In this document: positions 1 to 7,753 of the stretch, one piece after another
Position numbering within the stretch: the first letter of the stretch is position 1
Layout: the number at the start of each line of letters is the position of its first letter
NCBI GenBank assembly: GCA_027083355.1
Contig: JALWOY010000195.1
Coordinates: 1-41,736, forward strand
From: Phycisphaerales bacterium
Lineage (GTDB): Bacteria; Planctomycetota; Phycisphaerae; Phycisphaerales; UBA1924
DNA length: 41,736 nucleotides
Direction of reading: 5' to 3'
Made by a program: the position numbers and the translations under genes
The notes under the pieces: generated by a model
Told to the model about the DNA's origin: nothing
The model's input: the letters and a program-made list of their open reading frames with translations, nothing else
The model's database searches: none

Positions 1-32
1 ACCACCCCCACGACCACCCCCACGACCACCCC
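1..32. repeat. 12-bp tandem repeat at window edge
   Basis: About 2.7 direct copies of a 12-bp unit (ACCACCCCCACG) start at the first base, so the array may extend beyond the left edge. Bases 33-59 are also C-rich and low in complexity. I see no gene that can be supported in the first 59 bases. Confidence 0.6.
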
Positions 33-59
33 GCACCGCACCGCGCGCCGCCACCGCCG

Positions 60-251
60 TCATCGGATCACCCCCAGGGCCTCGGCCGCGTCGCGCAGCA
101 CGGGGTCGTCGCGCAGCGCCGCCATCGACGCGCCGAGCCGCGCGAACATGTCGGCCTCGATCTGGCAGACCCTCGCCTTGCTGATGCCCATGATCGCCCC
201 GACCTGGTCGAGCGTCCGCACCGGGCGCATGCACTCGGGGCCGCGGCTCAC
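60..251 (-). CDS. small sigma-70 region-4-like HTH protein
   Basis: A 63-residue protein, essentially one helix-turn-helix. The core RTLDQVGAIMGISKARVCQIE (about residues 12-32) matches the pattern of sigma-70 region 4, which reads the -35 promoter element, but no region 2 is present. It could be an anti-sigma-like or transcriptional regulator of the element. I chose the GTG at 251 because it overlaps the TGA of the upstream gene as GTGA, the usual sign of translational coupling; an internal ATG at 230 would give 56 residues. It is the last gene seen in a leftward operon that starts with the gene at 2002. The HTH assignment is by pattern; the role is inferred. Confidence 0.6.
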   Translation of the reverse strand: MSRGPECMRPVRTLDQVGAIMGISKARVCQIEADMFARLGASMAALRDDPVLRDAAEALGVIR

Positions 252-442
252 CGCGCCCGACCGTGCCCGTGCGGCCCGCGACGGAACGACTCGGCGCGGT
301 GGCCGATGTGCCACCGGTCGCAGAACGGGCAACGGTACGCCTTCACCGTCGCCGACCATCCCAGCCGCCGGATCTCCGCCGCGGCCATCTCCTTCGATTC
401 GTACCGCTTCTTCGTCGCGCACGACTGCACCTGCTTCCTCAT
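248..442 (-). CDS. small CxxC phage-type protein
   Basis: A 64-residue basic protein. It begins with a Lys/Arg-rich segment containing a KKRYESKEMA motif and then carries YRCPFCDRWHIGHR (about residues 37-50), a CxxC plus His arrangement typical of tiny zinc-binding proteins frequent in prophages and satellites. Its ATG overlaps the TGA of the upstream gene (ATGA, 439-442) and its own stop overlaps the GTG of the next gene, so it sits in a tightly coupled operon. No enzymatic function can be read from the sequence. Nucleic-acid binding is a reasonable inference from the charge and the knuckle-like Cys/His motif. Confidence 0.6.
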   Translation of the reverse strand: MRKQVQSCATKKRYESKEMAAAEIRRLGWSATVKAYRCPFCDRWHIGHRAESFRRGPHGHGRAR

Positions 443-891
443 CGCTCGCCGCCCGCGTTCTCCGCGGCGTGCGTCGGGTTGACGGGCTCGGGGACACGCT
501 GCGTGTCCCCGATCGCCCGCATCTCGCGGGCGACCCCCTCGATGAAAATCCTGGCCGCCGACAGCAACCGGCCGCTGTCATCCGCCCGGTCGCTCGCCGC
601 CTCGATGTCCGCGGCCATGCGTTCGGCGCGGGCGCCGATGCCGCGGCACGCCCGCGCAACCTCGGGCGCAAAGACGATCATCAACAGGTTCCGGTTCTGC
701 TCGTCGTCGACGAGTTCGGCCTCGTAGTCGTCGTCGGCCGGGTGCACGCCCCCGAGCGGCACCGTGGCGATCGGGCCGACGACCACCCCGCCCCGGCCGC
801 GGCGCACCACGGTCGCCTCTCCCCCGTCAAAGTCCAGCATGGCGAACCAGTCGTCGCCCCGTCCGCCCATCCGCCCGATGCAGCTCGTCAC
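439..891 (-). CDS. hypothetical element protein
   Basis: A 150-residue acidic protein that I do not recognise. The N-terminal half is beta-strand-like (DDWFAMLDFDGGEATVV, then a glycine/valine-rich stretch) and includes a run of acidic residues near residues 50-65 (HPADDDYEAELVDDEQN). The C-terminal half is probably helical and alanine/arginine-rich. There is no signal peptide or membrane segment. The start is GTG at 891, 31 bases after the stop of the zinc-ribbon protein gene. The stop overlaps the start of the small CxxC gene. The coding call rests on the operon spacing, the four-base overlap and a codon pattern consistent with the neighbours. Confidence 0.55.
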   Translation of the reverse strand: MTSCIGRMGGRGDDWFAMLDFDGGEATVVRRGRGGVVVGPIATVPLGGVHPADDDYEAELVDDEQNRNLLMIVFAPEVARACRGIGARAERMAADIEAASDRADDSGRLLSAARIFIEGVAREMRAIGDTQRVPEPVNPTHAAENAGGER

Positions 892-922
892 ACACGCCCC
901 CCTTCCGTTGTCCGTGTTGCGG

Positions 923-2002
923 TCACCGCGACACCCCCCAGGTCGCCGCGGCCAGCAGCATCGCGAAGACCAGCATGGCGATCACCGCCGACCAGGCCGC
1001 GGACGCCGCGGACGCCGAGCGGCCCGGCCGTTCGCCCGCCTTGCCGCGGGCGGCCCGGTCGCGCATGATCAATTCACGCGCCGCGTCCAGGATCGCCCGC
1101 TGATGTTCCGTGTCGTCCGCCGCGGACGCCGCGTTGATCAGCCCGAGCACGATCCCCGGCGTATAGCGGCCCGCACCGGCCGCACCGGCCGGTTCATCAG
1201 AACGCCCCAACGACCGCGACGGCCCGCCCTCCGATGACCCCTCGGGCGGCGGACCGATCGACACGCCATACCGCTCGCAGATGTAGGCGTACGCGGCTCC
1301 CCACGCCCAGCCGGCGCACCGGCTGCACACCCCGTCCCTGCCGCACGCCACACCCGCATCACCGCAGGCTCTGCACGTCCCGATCGACCGACCCCCGGCG
1401 ACATCACCCGCACCCTCGCGAGCCGCCCCGCCGCCCGCCTCGTCAACGCTCGGGTCGTCGGCGACCGAGGAGGCCACGCCCCCGTCCGTCTCGTCGCCCC
1501 GCCGCGCGAACCCGCCCGGGTCACCATAAACAGAATCTTTGCCCACCCGGTCGTCGGCGACGGCGGCCTCCGGGTGCTCCCGCAGAAACCGGCACAGACC
1601 GCAGACGCCCCGCTCGTCCTGGCCGACGACACTCGCCCCGCACTCCGAGCAGACCCCGTCGATCACATGCCCGGCGGCCTCGTCGGATTTGGATAATCCG
1701 ACCGTAAACTCCAATTGCCCTGATTGATTTGGATTGTGCGTCGCGTCCGTCGGACCGGCCGCACGCCGCCCCGCCCCGCCCGGGTCCACGCCGGCACCGC
1801 CGCCATCGACGCCATCGACGCCATCGACGCCATCGACGCCATCGACGCCATCGACACCATCGACACCATCGACACCATCGACACCATCGACACCATCGAC
1901 ACCATCGACACCATCGACACCATCGACACCATCGACACCGCCATCGACACCGCCATCGACACCGCCATCGACCGATGCCGCCCGCTCTGTTTCTGTGTTC
2001 AC
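923..2002 (-). CDS. VDG-repeat zinc-ribbon membrane protein
   Basis: A 359-residue protein of unknown function with an unusual architecture. After about ten residues comes a low-complexity block of Val-Asp-Gly triplets (roughly residues 11-67) encoded by a 9-bp minisatellite. A Gly/Ala/Asp-rich linker follows, then a first Cys cluster (CSECG near residue 120 and CGLC about 15 residues on) and a second (CRACG, then CGRDGVCSRC). A long helical stretch ends in one hydrophobic segment at the extreme C-terminus (WSAVIAMLVFAMLLAAATW), suggesting a tail anchor. The start is GTG at 2002. All three minus frames are open across the repeat; I chose this frame because only it continues into the paired Cys motifs. 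It lies between the primase and the small genes of the putative satellite. Confidence 0.6.
   Translation of the reverse strand: MNTETERAASVDGGVDGGVDGGVDGVDGVDGVDGVDGVDGVDGVDGVDGVDGVDGVDGVDGVDGVDGGGAGVDPGGAGRRAAGPTDATHNPNQSGQLEFTVGLSKSDEAAGHVIDGVCSECGASVVGQDERGVCGLCRFLREHPEAAVADDRVGKDSVYGDPGGFARRGDETDGGVASSVADDPSVDEAGGGAAREGAGDVAGGRSIGTCRACGDAGVACGRDGVCSRCAGWAWGAAYAYICERYGVSIGPPPEGSSEGGPSRSLGRSDEPAGAAGAGRYTPGIVLGLINAASAADDTEHQRAILDAARELIMRDRAARGKAGERPGRSASAASAAWSAVIAMLVFAMLLAAATWGVSR
1802..1972. repeat. 9-bp/12-bp coding minisatellite
   Basis: Read on the plus strand: six units GCCATCGAC (1802-1855), nine units ACCATCGAC (1856-1936), then three 12-bp units ACCGCCATCGAC (1937-1972). The three variants are segregated in blocks rather than mixed, which points to recent slippage or unequal exchange. 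On the minus strand the units encode Val-Asp-Gly, or Val-Asp-Gly-Gly for the 12-bp form. Confidence 0.95.
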
Positions 2003-2619
2003 CGCCGCGTCGCCCGCCGGCCGCTGCCCCCTGTTGCCGCGTCGGCCGCCCCACCGGCGGGGCCGTCACCCGCCGCCCGTCGCGGCCGACACGTCGGATT
2101 TCGGTGGTTCCTCATGATAACAACACACCGCCGCACTGTTCACTCTTTCAGCCGAGACGCAGAAATTTTTTTTCATCCCGACAGCCCGTCGGCTGTTTCT
2201 TTCTCACGGCTCCGGCGGTCAATAGTCAGAAGTTCTCACTATTTCCGGGTTCTGCCGCGCAAACAGATTGAGTTGAGATCGCCGACGGTGCCGACGGACC
2301 CGAGACCCCGGCCCCCTGTTCCGGCGGAGCACGGCGGCCAACGGCCCGCCGGAAACCCGCCGCCTCCAGCCGGCCGCCCGCGCCGGGTCGTCCAGGGCCC
2401 GCCCCGGCGCACGAAAAAACGGCGGCGTCCGCCGAAGCGTCCGCCGCCGCCCAAACATCCCAGACCGCGCAATTCCACAAAATCACGTGGCTCCCACGCC
2501 CACGCCGTACACAATCAAGATCCCGACCCCATCCCGACCCCCAAAACGCGATGACGACACACCTGCAAAATTCTGGCTAAACAGAACCTAACATGCGGCC
2601 GCCATGTCCGCCATGGTCA
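2003..2619. other. intergenic spacer of putative satellite
   Basis: This 617-base spacer lies between the primase and the VDG-repeat gene. It holds the terminator at 2414-2449 and a small inverted repeat (ACAGCC, loop CGTC, GGCTGT; 2181-2196) with a short T-rich stretch to its right. A run of eight T lies at about 2166-2173. I see no convincing gene or RNA gene here. A promoter for the leftward small-gene operon probably lies within it, but I cannot pick one. Confidence 0.5.
2414..2449 (-). terminator. rho-independent terminator after primase
   Basis: On the minus strand, a stem CGGCGGCG/CGCCGCCG encloses a tandem GA/GA internal loop, then CGC, a UUCG tetraloop and GCG, followed directly by six T (plus-strand A-run 2414-2419). 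It lies 171 bases downstream of the primase stop codon. Confidence 0.85.
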
Positions 2620-5481
2620 TCAGTAAAACGGGGGTGGGGGGGATTCGCCTGCCGGTCGTCGGACCTCGAAGTCGAACGCCGCCAGATCATCCCAATCGAC
2701 CACGTCTCGGCCATCGAACCCGACGCGGACGTGCGGCCTGAGACCAGTGTATATGTTGATGCGTCGCCCGTGTATCACTTTTTCTTTCTTGCCTCGGTGC
2801 GGCACCGCCATCCTGAGATTCTCGCCGAACTTCGGTTTACCCATTTCGCGCATACCATTGTGATGCGCGTAACTCCTGTATAGGTAATATAATATGTCCG
2901 TGCTGACCCCATACCCCTCTCCAATCTCGCAGCAATCGTCTACAAACGCCTGCACGGGCGCGTTATCGAGCTCGTACTGCCGGAGCAGCTCCATGCCGTC
3001 CGCCGGCCTGGTGAACTCACCACGGGCGAGCAGCCGACGGCGTCCGAACAACGCGGCGAGCAGGATGCCCAGACCCTCCCGCTGCACGCCTCGCTTGATC
3101 GTTCTGTCCGGCCGCCTCCGGTAGCCCTGCGTCATCGGTACCACAAGCAGACGCTGAGCCCACGAACCGGACGGGTCGGGAAATCGCGGCAGTTCGTTGC
3201 AGCAGATCATCAGCTTGAGTCGCAGCGGGAACTTGGAATCCTCACGCCCGTACTTTTCTTCCACGCTGATCGGGTCGCCGGACGCGATGCTCTTCGCCAC
3301 CTCGATCGCCCGGTCGGCGTGCATGTCTGAGACGTGCGCGTCGTGCATTACGGCGACAGCCAGCCCCATCAGCGCGAACGTGTGGTGCGGCCTGGCCAGG
3401 CTCGTGAACGATGTGGTCCCGACGAGCTCATCGCTCATCATCGCCCGCACCGCCTCGATGAACGTCCCCTTGCCCGAGCCGGGCGGTCCTGTCAGCACCA
3501 GCGCGGTCTCGAGCGAGACATCCGGCGTCAGGCAGTAGCCAAGCCACTCGAGCAGCGATGCCTGCTTCCGCTCGTCGCCTTCGCAGAGCGAATCCAGGAA
3601 ACGGGCGAATGTCGGCGCACGCTTGGACCAGACCTCGAAGCCGATTGTCTCGTTGTCCGGGTCGTTTCGCAGTTGCCCGGCGAGCTCTTCGCATGGGATC
3701 TCATGCGGCACCTTCTGGGTGCTCAAAAACCTCGGCGTATGCGGTTCGACGACGACGCGTCCCTCGTCCCAGGCGTCGAGCCGCAGCAGCCCGTTGCCGA
3801 CGGCCAGCACCATTGTCGGGTCCGGCATCGCCTCCCCGCGGCCGACCCGCCGCTGCCGCCACCGCTCGAACACGGGCTCATCGCCGTCGTACGTCGGCGG
3901 CGCCCAGGCCGGCAGCTCGTCGTCGTCGACCATGCAACACGCCTTCATGTGCTCGGCGATGCCGCGAATTTCGCCGACAGTGAGCCCGGCGTACTTCTGG
4001 GTCACCTCGCGCCCGTGCTCGTCGATGATCGGCTTGCGTGTGGCGATGTCGAACCCGTCGAAGAATTCGACGAGCGACGCGTGCACCTGCTCGTCGGTGA
4101 TGCGCCGCCACCGCCCGTCGCCGTATTCGAGCCAGTGCCCGAAACGGCTCCAGTACGCCAGGCCGAACCGCTGCCCGGCACGCTGCCCGCGCGGCGGGCC
4201 CCACACGCGGTGCGCCGCGAGCCGAGATCGTCGTGTTTGGCCTGGCCACAGGATCGGTCGCTGAGGTGCCTCCGACGGTTCTTCGGTCGAATCATCCGGG
4301 GGTGCGGGGGGCGGCTCGTCGGGGGCGTCGACCCGTTCGACAGCCGATATGAGCACCCCGGCGGCCCGCTCGCCAGCGTGGACCAGGACGTCGAGCCAAT
4401 CCACGCTCTTGCCATCACGAGGCCGATCCCCGTCCTCGCCGGCCACGACGAGCGAGGGGCAATTGATCGCGCTGGGCTGCGCAATCGCGACGGCGAACCC
4501 CATCGACCTGATCCGCTCGTGCGCTATCCACGCAGCCTCCTGGCCGGCACCGCTGGCGTCGAGGTCCGCGGCGATAATGATCGACCGCCCCTCCTGCCCG
4601 CGCAGATCCACGGCCTTGAGTCCGGACGTCGAGAGCGTCGCCCACACCTCGCACCCGGTGACCTGGTGCACGGCCATGGCGGTCTCGACGCCTTCGGCCA
4701 GATAGAGCGTTTCGGTCCGCGGCCCGATGCGCACGGCCCCCCCGAGCGGACGTCCGAGCATCTTTTTGATCTTGGCACCGTCGACGTCGGTGATCGGCGC
4801 CCCCGCCGTGTCGACGGCGATGCGTTGCAGGCCGACGAATCCACCGCCTGCGTCGACGACTGGGCAGAGGATGGCCGTCCGCTCATCGTTGAGCGACATC
4901 CGCCCGAATCTGTAGAGCGCGGTGATCACGCCGCGGAGGCGGACGACGTCGAGTCCTCGGGCTGCGAAGTAGGCTTCGATCGGGGCGGACTCTGCTTTGG
5001 CCTCCTGCCAGACCTGCCATGCGTAGGCGATTGATTCGCGGCGGTCTTTCTCGTCCTTCTCGTCTCTCTCGCGTTTCCGTTTCTCGGCCTCGGCCCGCCA
5101 TCTCTTTCGGTCATGTTGCTCGTCTCGCCCGGGCCCGGGCGCAACGCCGGCGAGCTCTGCCAGGATTCGCACGGCGCGAGCGAAGTCGTCGCCGCGTGGT
5201 GCGGACGCACCGTGCCCGCCGATGACGTAGGCGGGCCATCCGGTGGCTTCGCCGTTTTTGTTGCAGTAGTAGCCGCCGGGCTTTTTTTCGAGGCAGACGA
5301 TTTTTTCGGGTTTGACGGGCGTTCTGCCGCCGATTTGGGCGAGGAGCGACGGGTCAGCGCCTTTTCCGGCCTTCCATCCGCCGCGGCACCGGACCCAATC
5401 GAACTCGGGGAAGGCCCGGTCGAGCACGTCGAAGAGTGCGGGCAGAACCTCAGACTCGTAGTAGTCACCGATCGCGGCCAT
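2620..5481 (-). CDS. phage/plasmid-type primase-helicase (Toprim + SF3 AAA+)
   Basis: A 953-residue replication protein of the kind found in phages, plasmids and P4-like satellites; it would prime and unwind the element's own DNA. The N-terminal 100 residues resemble the small primase module that precedes Toprim domains. A Toprim-like region follows at about 255-375 (YLAEGVETAM, then IIIAADLDASGAG with the Asp-x-Asp-like pair). The C-terminal half is a D5/P4-type superfamily 3 helicase with Walker A GPPGSGKGTF at about residue 665, and HDAHVSD and LMICCNELPRFPD motifs downstream. The tail is Pro-rich. ATG at 5481; an ATG 8 bases upstream is out of frame. It is the first gene of the leftward block beside tRNA-Thr. 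No integrase is visible in the window. Confidence 0.85.
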   Translation of the reverse strand: MAAIGDYYESEVLPALFDVLDRAFPEFDWVRCRGGWKAGKGADPSLLAQIGGRTPVKPEKIVCLEKKPGGYYCNKNGEATGWPAYVIGGHGASAPRGDDFARAVRILAELAGVAPGPGRDEQHDRKRWRAEAEKRKRERDEKDEKDRRESIAYAWQVWQEAKAESAPIEAYFAARGLDVVRLRGVITALYRFGRMSLNDERTAILCPVVDAGGGFVGLQRIAVDTAGAPITDVDGAKIKKMLGRPLGGAVRIGPRTETLYLAEGVETAMAVHQVTGCEVWATLSTSGLKAVDLRGQEGRSIIIAADLDASGAGQEAAWIAHERIRSMGFAVAIAQPSAINCPSLVVAGEDGDRPRDGKSVDWLDVLVHAGERAAGVLISAVERVDAPDEPPPAPPDDSTEEPSEAPQRPILWPGQTRRSRLAAHRVWGPPRGQRAGQRFGLAYWSRFGHWLEYGDGRWRRITDEQVHASLVEFFDGFDIATRKPIIDEHGREVTQKYAGLTVGEIRGIAEHMKACCMVDDDELPAWAPPTYDGDEPVFERWRQRRVGRGEAMPDPTMVLAVGNGLLRLDAWDEGRVVVEPHTPRFLSTQKVPHEIPCEELAGQLRNDPDNETIGFEVWSKRAPTFARFLDSLCEGDERKQASLLEWLGYCLTPDVSLETALVLTGPPGSGKGTFIEAVRAMMSDELVGTTSFTSLARPHHTFALMGLAVAVMHDAHVSDMHADRAIEVAKSIASGDPISVEEKYGREDSKFPLRLKLMICCNELPRFPDPSGSWAQRLLVVPMTQGYRRRPDRTIKRGVQREGLGILLAALFGRRRLLARGEFTRPADGMELLRQYELDNAPVQAFVDDCCEIGEGYGVSTDILYYLYRSYAHHNGMREMGKPKFGENLRMAVPHRGKKEKVIHGRRINIYTGLRPHVRVGFDGRDVVDWDDLAAFDFEVRRPAGESPPPPFY

Positions 5482-5581
5482 GATCTCACACCGCTGCCGG
5501 GGCTAAAATAGCCCCTGTAATGCTGATGTTCGCTGTGTTTTTTGTGGTTTCGCGGCCGTTGGATTGTGTAGCACCGCGCAC

Positions 5582-5621
5582 AAAAACGCCCGTAACCCCT
5601 TTGTTTATTGGGGTTTCGGGC
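5582..5621 (-). terminator. terminator of tRNA-Thr
   Basis: An inverted repeat (5588-5599 with 5610-5621, 12 bp with one mismatch) around a 10-nt loop begins 4 nt after the 3' end of the tRNA and is followed on the minus strand by G-TTTTT. It also separates the tRNA from the element to its left. Confidence 0.8.
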
Positions 5622-5624
5622 AAA

Positions 5625-5696
5625 GCCACCTGCCGGACTCGAACCGGCGACCTAAGCTTTACGAAAGCTTCGCTCTACCAACTGAGCTAAGGTGGC
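5625..5696 (-). tRNA. tRNA-Thr (anticodon CGT)
   Basis: A 72-base gene that folds as a complete cloverleaf: acceptor GCCACCT/AGGTGGC, D-arm GCTC/GAGC, anticodon stem AAGCT/AGCTT with loop TTCGTAA (anticodon CGT, codon ACG), and T-arm GCCGG/CCGGC with TTCGAGT. CCA is not encoded. The 3' end faces the primase block, the usual geometry for an element integrated at a tRNA 3' end. I found no second copy of the 3' segment in the window, so an attachment site is not shown. Confidence 0.96.
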
Positions 5697-5762
5697 CACG
5701 CCGGTTTCCTCCCGGCACAGGCATTTTCCCGCCCGCCGGGCCGTTGTCCACCCCCCGGCCCC

Positions 5763-7196
5763 TCAATCCTCGCTTTCACGCCACGCCGGACGCGCCGCCT
5801 CCTCCAACCCCGACACCCGCATACGCGTCCCCGCGGCCCGTAGACGCTCGATTTCCCGAGCTCCGATCTCCACGGTCAGGACGACCTCCCGAGCCCCGTA
5901 CTCCCGTTCGAGGACGCGGCCGCGGTTCTCGATCGTGTGGATCGTCTTCGAATCCGACATGGGCACCGCGATCTCCACCCGGCGGACCTCCCCCACCACG
6001 CTCCGGCGGACACGCTCAACCAGTTCGTCGTGCCCGATCCGCAGCCGACCCCGATCGTCGGGCAGGGCGCATACCGCGATCGCCCCCGGCGAGCGTGTCA
6101 ACCAGATCAGCAGCTCGTGGCTGTCGGCGAGCCGATCCGCCTTGTTCAGCAGCACGACCCGCTCCGGGGGCGTCCAAGGCTCTCCCCCCGGTTCACCCGC
6201 CCGGGCCTTTTCCTCGGCGCGGCGGACCTCGTCGAACAACTCGTCCAGGGTCCGGTTCACCGTCTCGAAATGCAGATCCGCCGCCGGGTCCGAAACATCC
6301 ACCAACACCAGGAGCAGATCCGCGTGCGTCGCCTCTTCAAGCGTCGCCCGGAACGACGCCACGAGGTGATGGGGCAGGTCGCGCACAAACCCCACCGTGT
6401 CCGACAGCATCACGGAAAGCCCCCCCCCGCCCTCGGCCTTCAGGTCCCATTGCCGTGTGCGCGTCATCAGCGTCGCGAAGAGGCGATCGTCCGCGTACGC
6501 CCCCCCGGCGGTCAGGGTGTTGAACAACGTGCTCTTGCCCGCGTTCGTGTATCCGACAAGCCCGACCGTGAAGTGATTGCGTTTGCGGGCGCGGACCTCC
6601 CGACGCTTTCTCGCCCTGATCTTCTCAAGCTCGTCCGTCAGCATCTTCTTCCGACGCTGAACCAGACGGCGGTCGATCTCCAGCTGCTGCTCGCCCGGCC
6701 CGCGCGTCCCCACGCCGCCGATCCCGCCGCCCACGATCCGTTCGAGGTGATCCCACATCGCCCGCAGCCTCGGATAGGTGTATTCCAGCTGCGCGATCTC
6801 GACCTGCAGCCGGGCCGCGTGCGTCGTCGCCCGGCTCGCGAAAATATCCAGGATCAATTCCGACCGGTCGAGCACCTTCCGCTCGGTCAGCTTCTCGATC
6901 GCCGATATCTGTTTGGGGCTCAGTTCGTGATCGAAGATGATCGTCTGCGCGTCGACCATCTCGCACAGACCCCGCAGTTCCTCGATTTTCCCACGCCCCA
7001 TGTACGTTCCGGTCTCGGGTCGCTCCCGGCGTTGTTCGATCTCCCCAACCGCGACCGCGCCAGCCTGCTTGACCAGTTCGCGGAGCTCGCCGAACGGGTC
7101 CGAGCGGTCGTACCGATCCCCCGGCAGACGAACGGCCGCGAGCACGACCCGTTCGGCCGCCACCTTGATCGATTGTCGTTCCGTCGGCACCGGCAC
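5763..7196 (-). CDS. hflX: GTPase HflX
   Basis: A 477-residue ribosome-associated GTPase that in other bacteria splits stalled or heat-damaged 70S ribosomes. The HflX N-terminal domain is recognisable from GTYMGRGKIEEL and the glycine-rich linker GGGIGGVGTRGPGE (about residues 155-170). The G domain follows, with G1 GYTNAGKST (about 213), G3 DTVGF (about 265) and G4 NKAD (about 352). The length is slightly above the E. coli protein (426) because of a C-terminal extension of about 60 residues. The start is GTG at 7196. A TACGAT box at 7202-7207, 5 nt upstream, and the lack of a Shine-Dalgarno sequence suggest a leaderless transcript. It is divergent from the copper operon. Confidence 0.95.
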   Translation of the reverse strand: MPVPTERQSIKVAAERVVLAAVRLPGDRYDRSDPFGELRELVKQAGAVAVGEIEQRRERPETGTYMGRGKIEELRGLCEMVDAQTIIFDHELSPKQISAIEKLTERKVLDRSELILDIFASRATTHAARLQVEIAQLEYTYPRLRAMWDHLERIVGGGIGGVGTRGPGEQQLEIDRRLVQRRKKMLTDELEKIRARKRREVRARKRNHFTVGLVGYTNAGKSTLFNTLTAGGAYADDRLFATLMTRTRQWDLKAEGGGGLSVMLSDTVGFVRDLPHHLVASFRATLEEATHADLLLVLVDVSDPAADLHFETVNRTLDELFDEVRRAEEKARAGEPGGEPWTPPERVVLLNKADRLADSHELLIWLTRSPGAIAVCALPDDRGRLRIGHDELVERVRRSVVGEVRRVEIAVPMSDSKTIHTIENRGRVLEREYGAREVVLTVEIGAREIERLRAAGTRMRVSGLEEAARPAWRESED

Positions 7197-7240
7197 GGCC
7201 GATCGTAGCCCCCCACGGAATAATCAAATCCTCGATTCGG

Positions 7241-7270
7241 TTGAGCCGATGGCGTAGTTTGAGGTATAGT
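7241..7270 (+). promoter_or_regulatory. promoter of copper-efflux operon
   Basis: TTGAGC (7241-7246), an 18-bp spacer and TATAGT (7265-7270) form a plausible housekeeping-sigma promoter. Transcription would begin at or next to the GTG at 7277, giving a leaderless mRNA. No obvious MerR-type or CopY-type operator was recognised. Confidence 0.5.
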
Positions 7271-7276
7271 GCTGCC

Positions 7277-7666
7277 GTGAGCCGACTGCTGTCCATCCTG
7301 TTGATCGCGATCGCGGCGTTCGCCCGGGGCGATCTGACCGCGGTGCAGCAGGTCCGAGAACACGCCGTCGTGGTGACCGCCTCGGCTTCGATGCCCGCCT
7401 GCTGTGCTTCGGATGACGGGTTCTGCCCCATGTCCGACGGGCCGTGCCGATGCGACGCTCCGCGGACACCGCCGGCTCACCCCAAACAACCACTCCCGCG
7501 GCCATCGAAGGACCGCGGCTTCTTCACGTCGCTCCCCGATCAACCCACACGCGTCGAGACCGCTGCATCCCGGTCCCGGACGACTCCCGCCGACGTGCGC
7601 ACGTCCGTGCACGAAGGCGAATCGCACAACACCATCAGATCGTTCCTCGGCAACTGGCGAACGTAG
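7277..7666 (+). CDS. exported Cys-rich small protein of copper operon
   Basis: A 129-residue protein with a hydrophobic N-terminus (SRLLSILLIAIAAFARG) that looks like a signal peptide or single anchor. A short Cys cluster follows (ACCASDDGFCPMSDGPCRC, about residues 42-60), then a Pro/Arg/Ser-rich polar tail with no visible domain. I do not recognise a named family. Position as first gene of the efflux operon and the five-Cys cluster suggest a periplasmic metal-binding or sensing role; this is inference. The start is GTG at 7277, immediately after the proposed -10 box; an in-frame TTG at 7241 would fall inside the promoter. The next gene starts 87 bases downstream. Confidence 0.55.
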   Translation: MSRLLSILLIAIAAFARGDLTAVQQVREHAVVVTASASMPACCASDDGFCPMSDGPCRCDAPRTPPAHPKQPLPRPSKDRGFFTSLPDQPTRVETAASRSRTTPADVRTSVHEGESHNTIRSFLGNWRT

Positions 7667-7753
7667 AAACGCGGAAGCACAGAGATCGTGCGCGCCCACC
7701 GTGGTGTGCTCTCTCCGGTTTCCACGTTCATCACGCACCCAGGAGCCGACCAT

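Noticed and set aside
60-671. Taking the whole 203-codon minus frame as the HTH gene
   Set aside because: Residues upstream of the GTG at 251 are Arg/Ala/Pro filler and overlap two better-supported genes in another frame.
1802-1972. CRISPR-like array
   Set aside because: The units are 9-12 bp, contiguous and without spacers; this is a coding minisatellite.
2181-2196. Second terminator in the spacer (ACAGCC/GGCTGT)
   Set aside because: The stem is only 6 bp, the T-run is broken, and no plus-strand gene lies upstream.
1724-2554. Plus-strand protein with Ile-Asp repeats through the minisatellite
   Set aside because: The repeat is open in all frames on both strands; only the minus VDG frame leads into Cys motifs and fits the operon.
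5582-5624. attL/attR core at tRNA-Thr
   Set aside because: No second copy of the tRNA 3' segment exists in the window and a normal-looking terminator follows the tRNA, so an attachment site cannot be claimed.
5564-6523. Plus-strand Pro/Arg-rich frame starting at the tRNA
   Set aside because: It is antisense to the tRNA and hflX with no recognisable domain.
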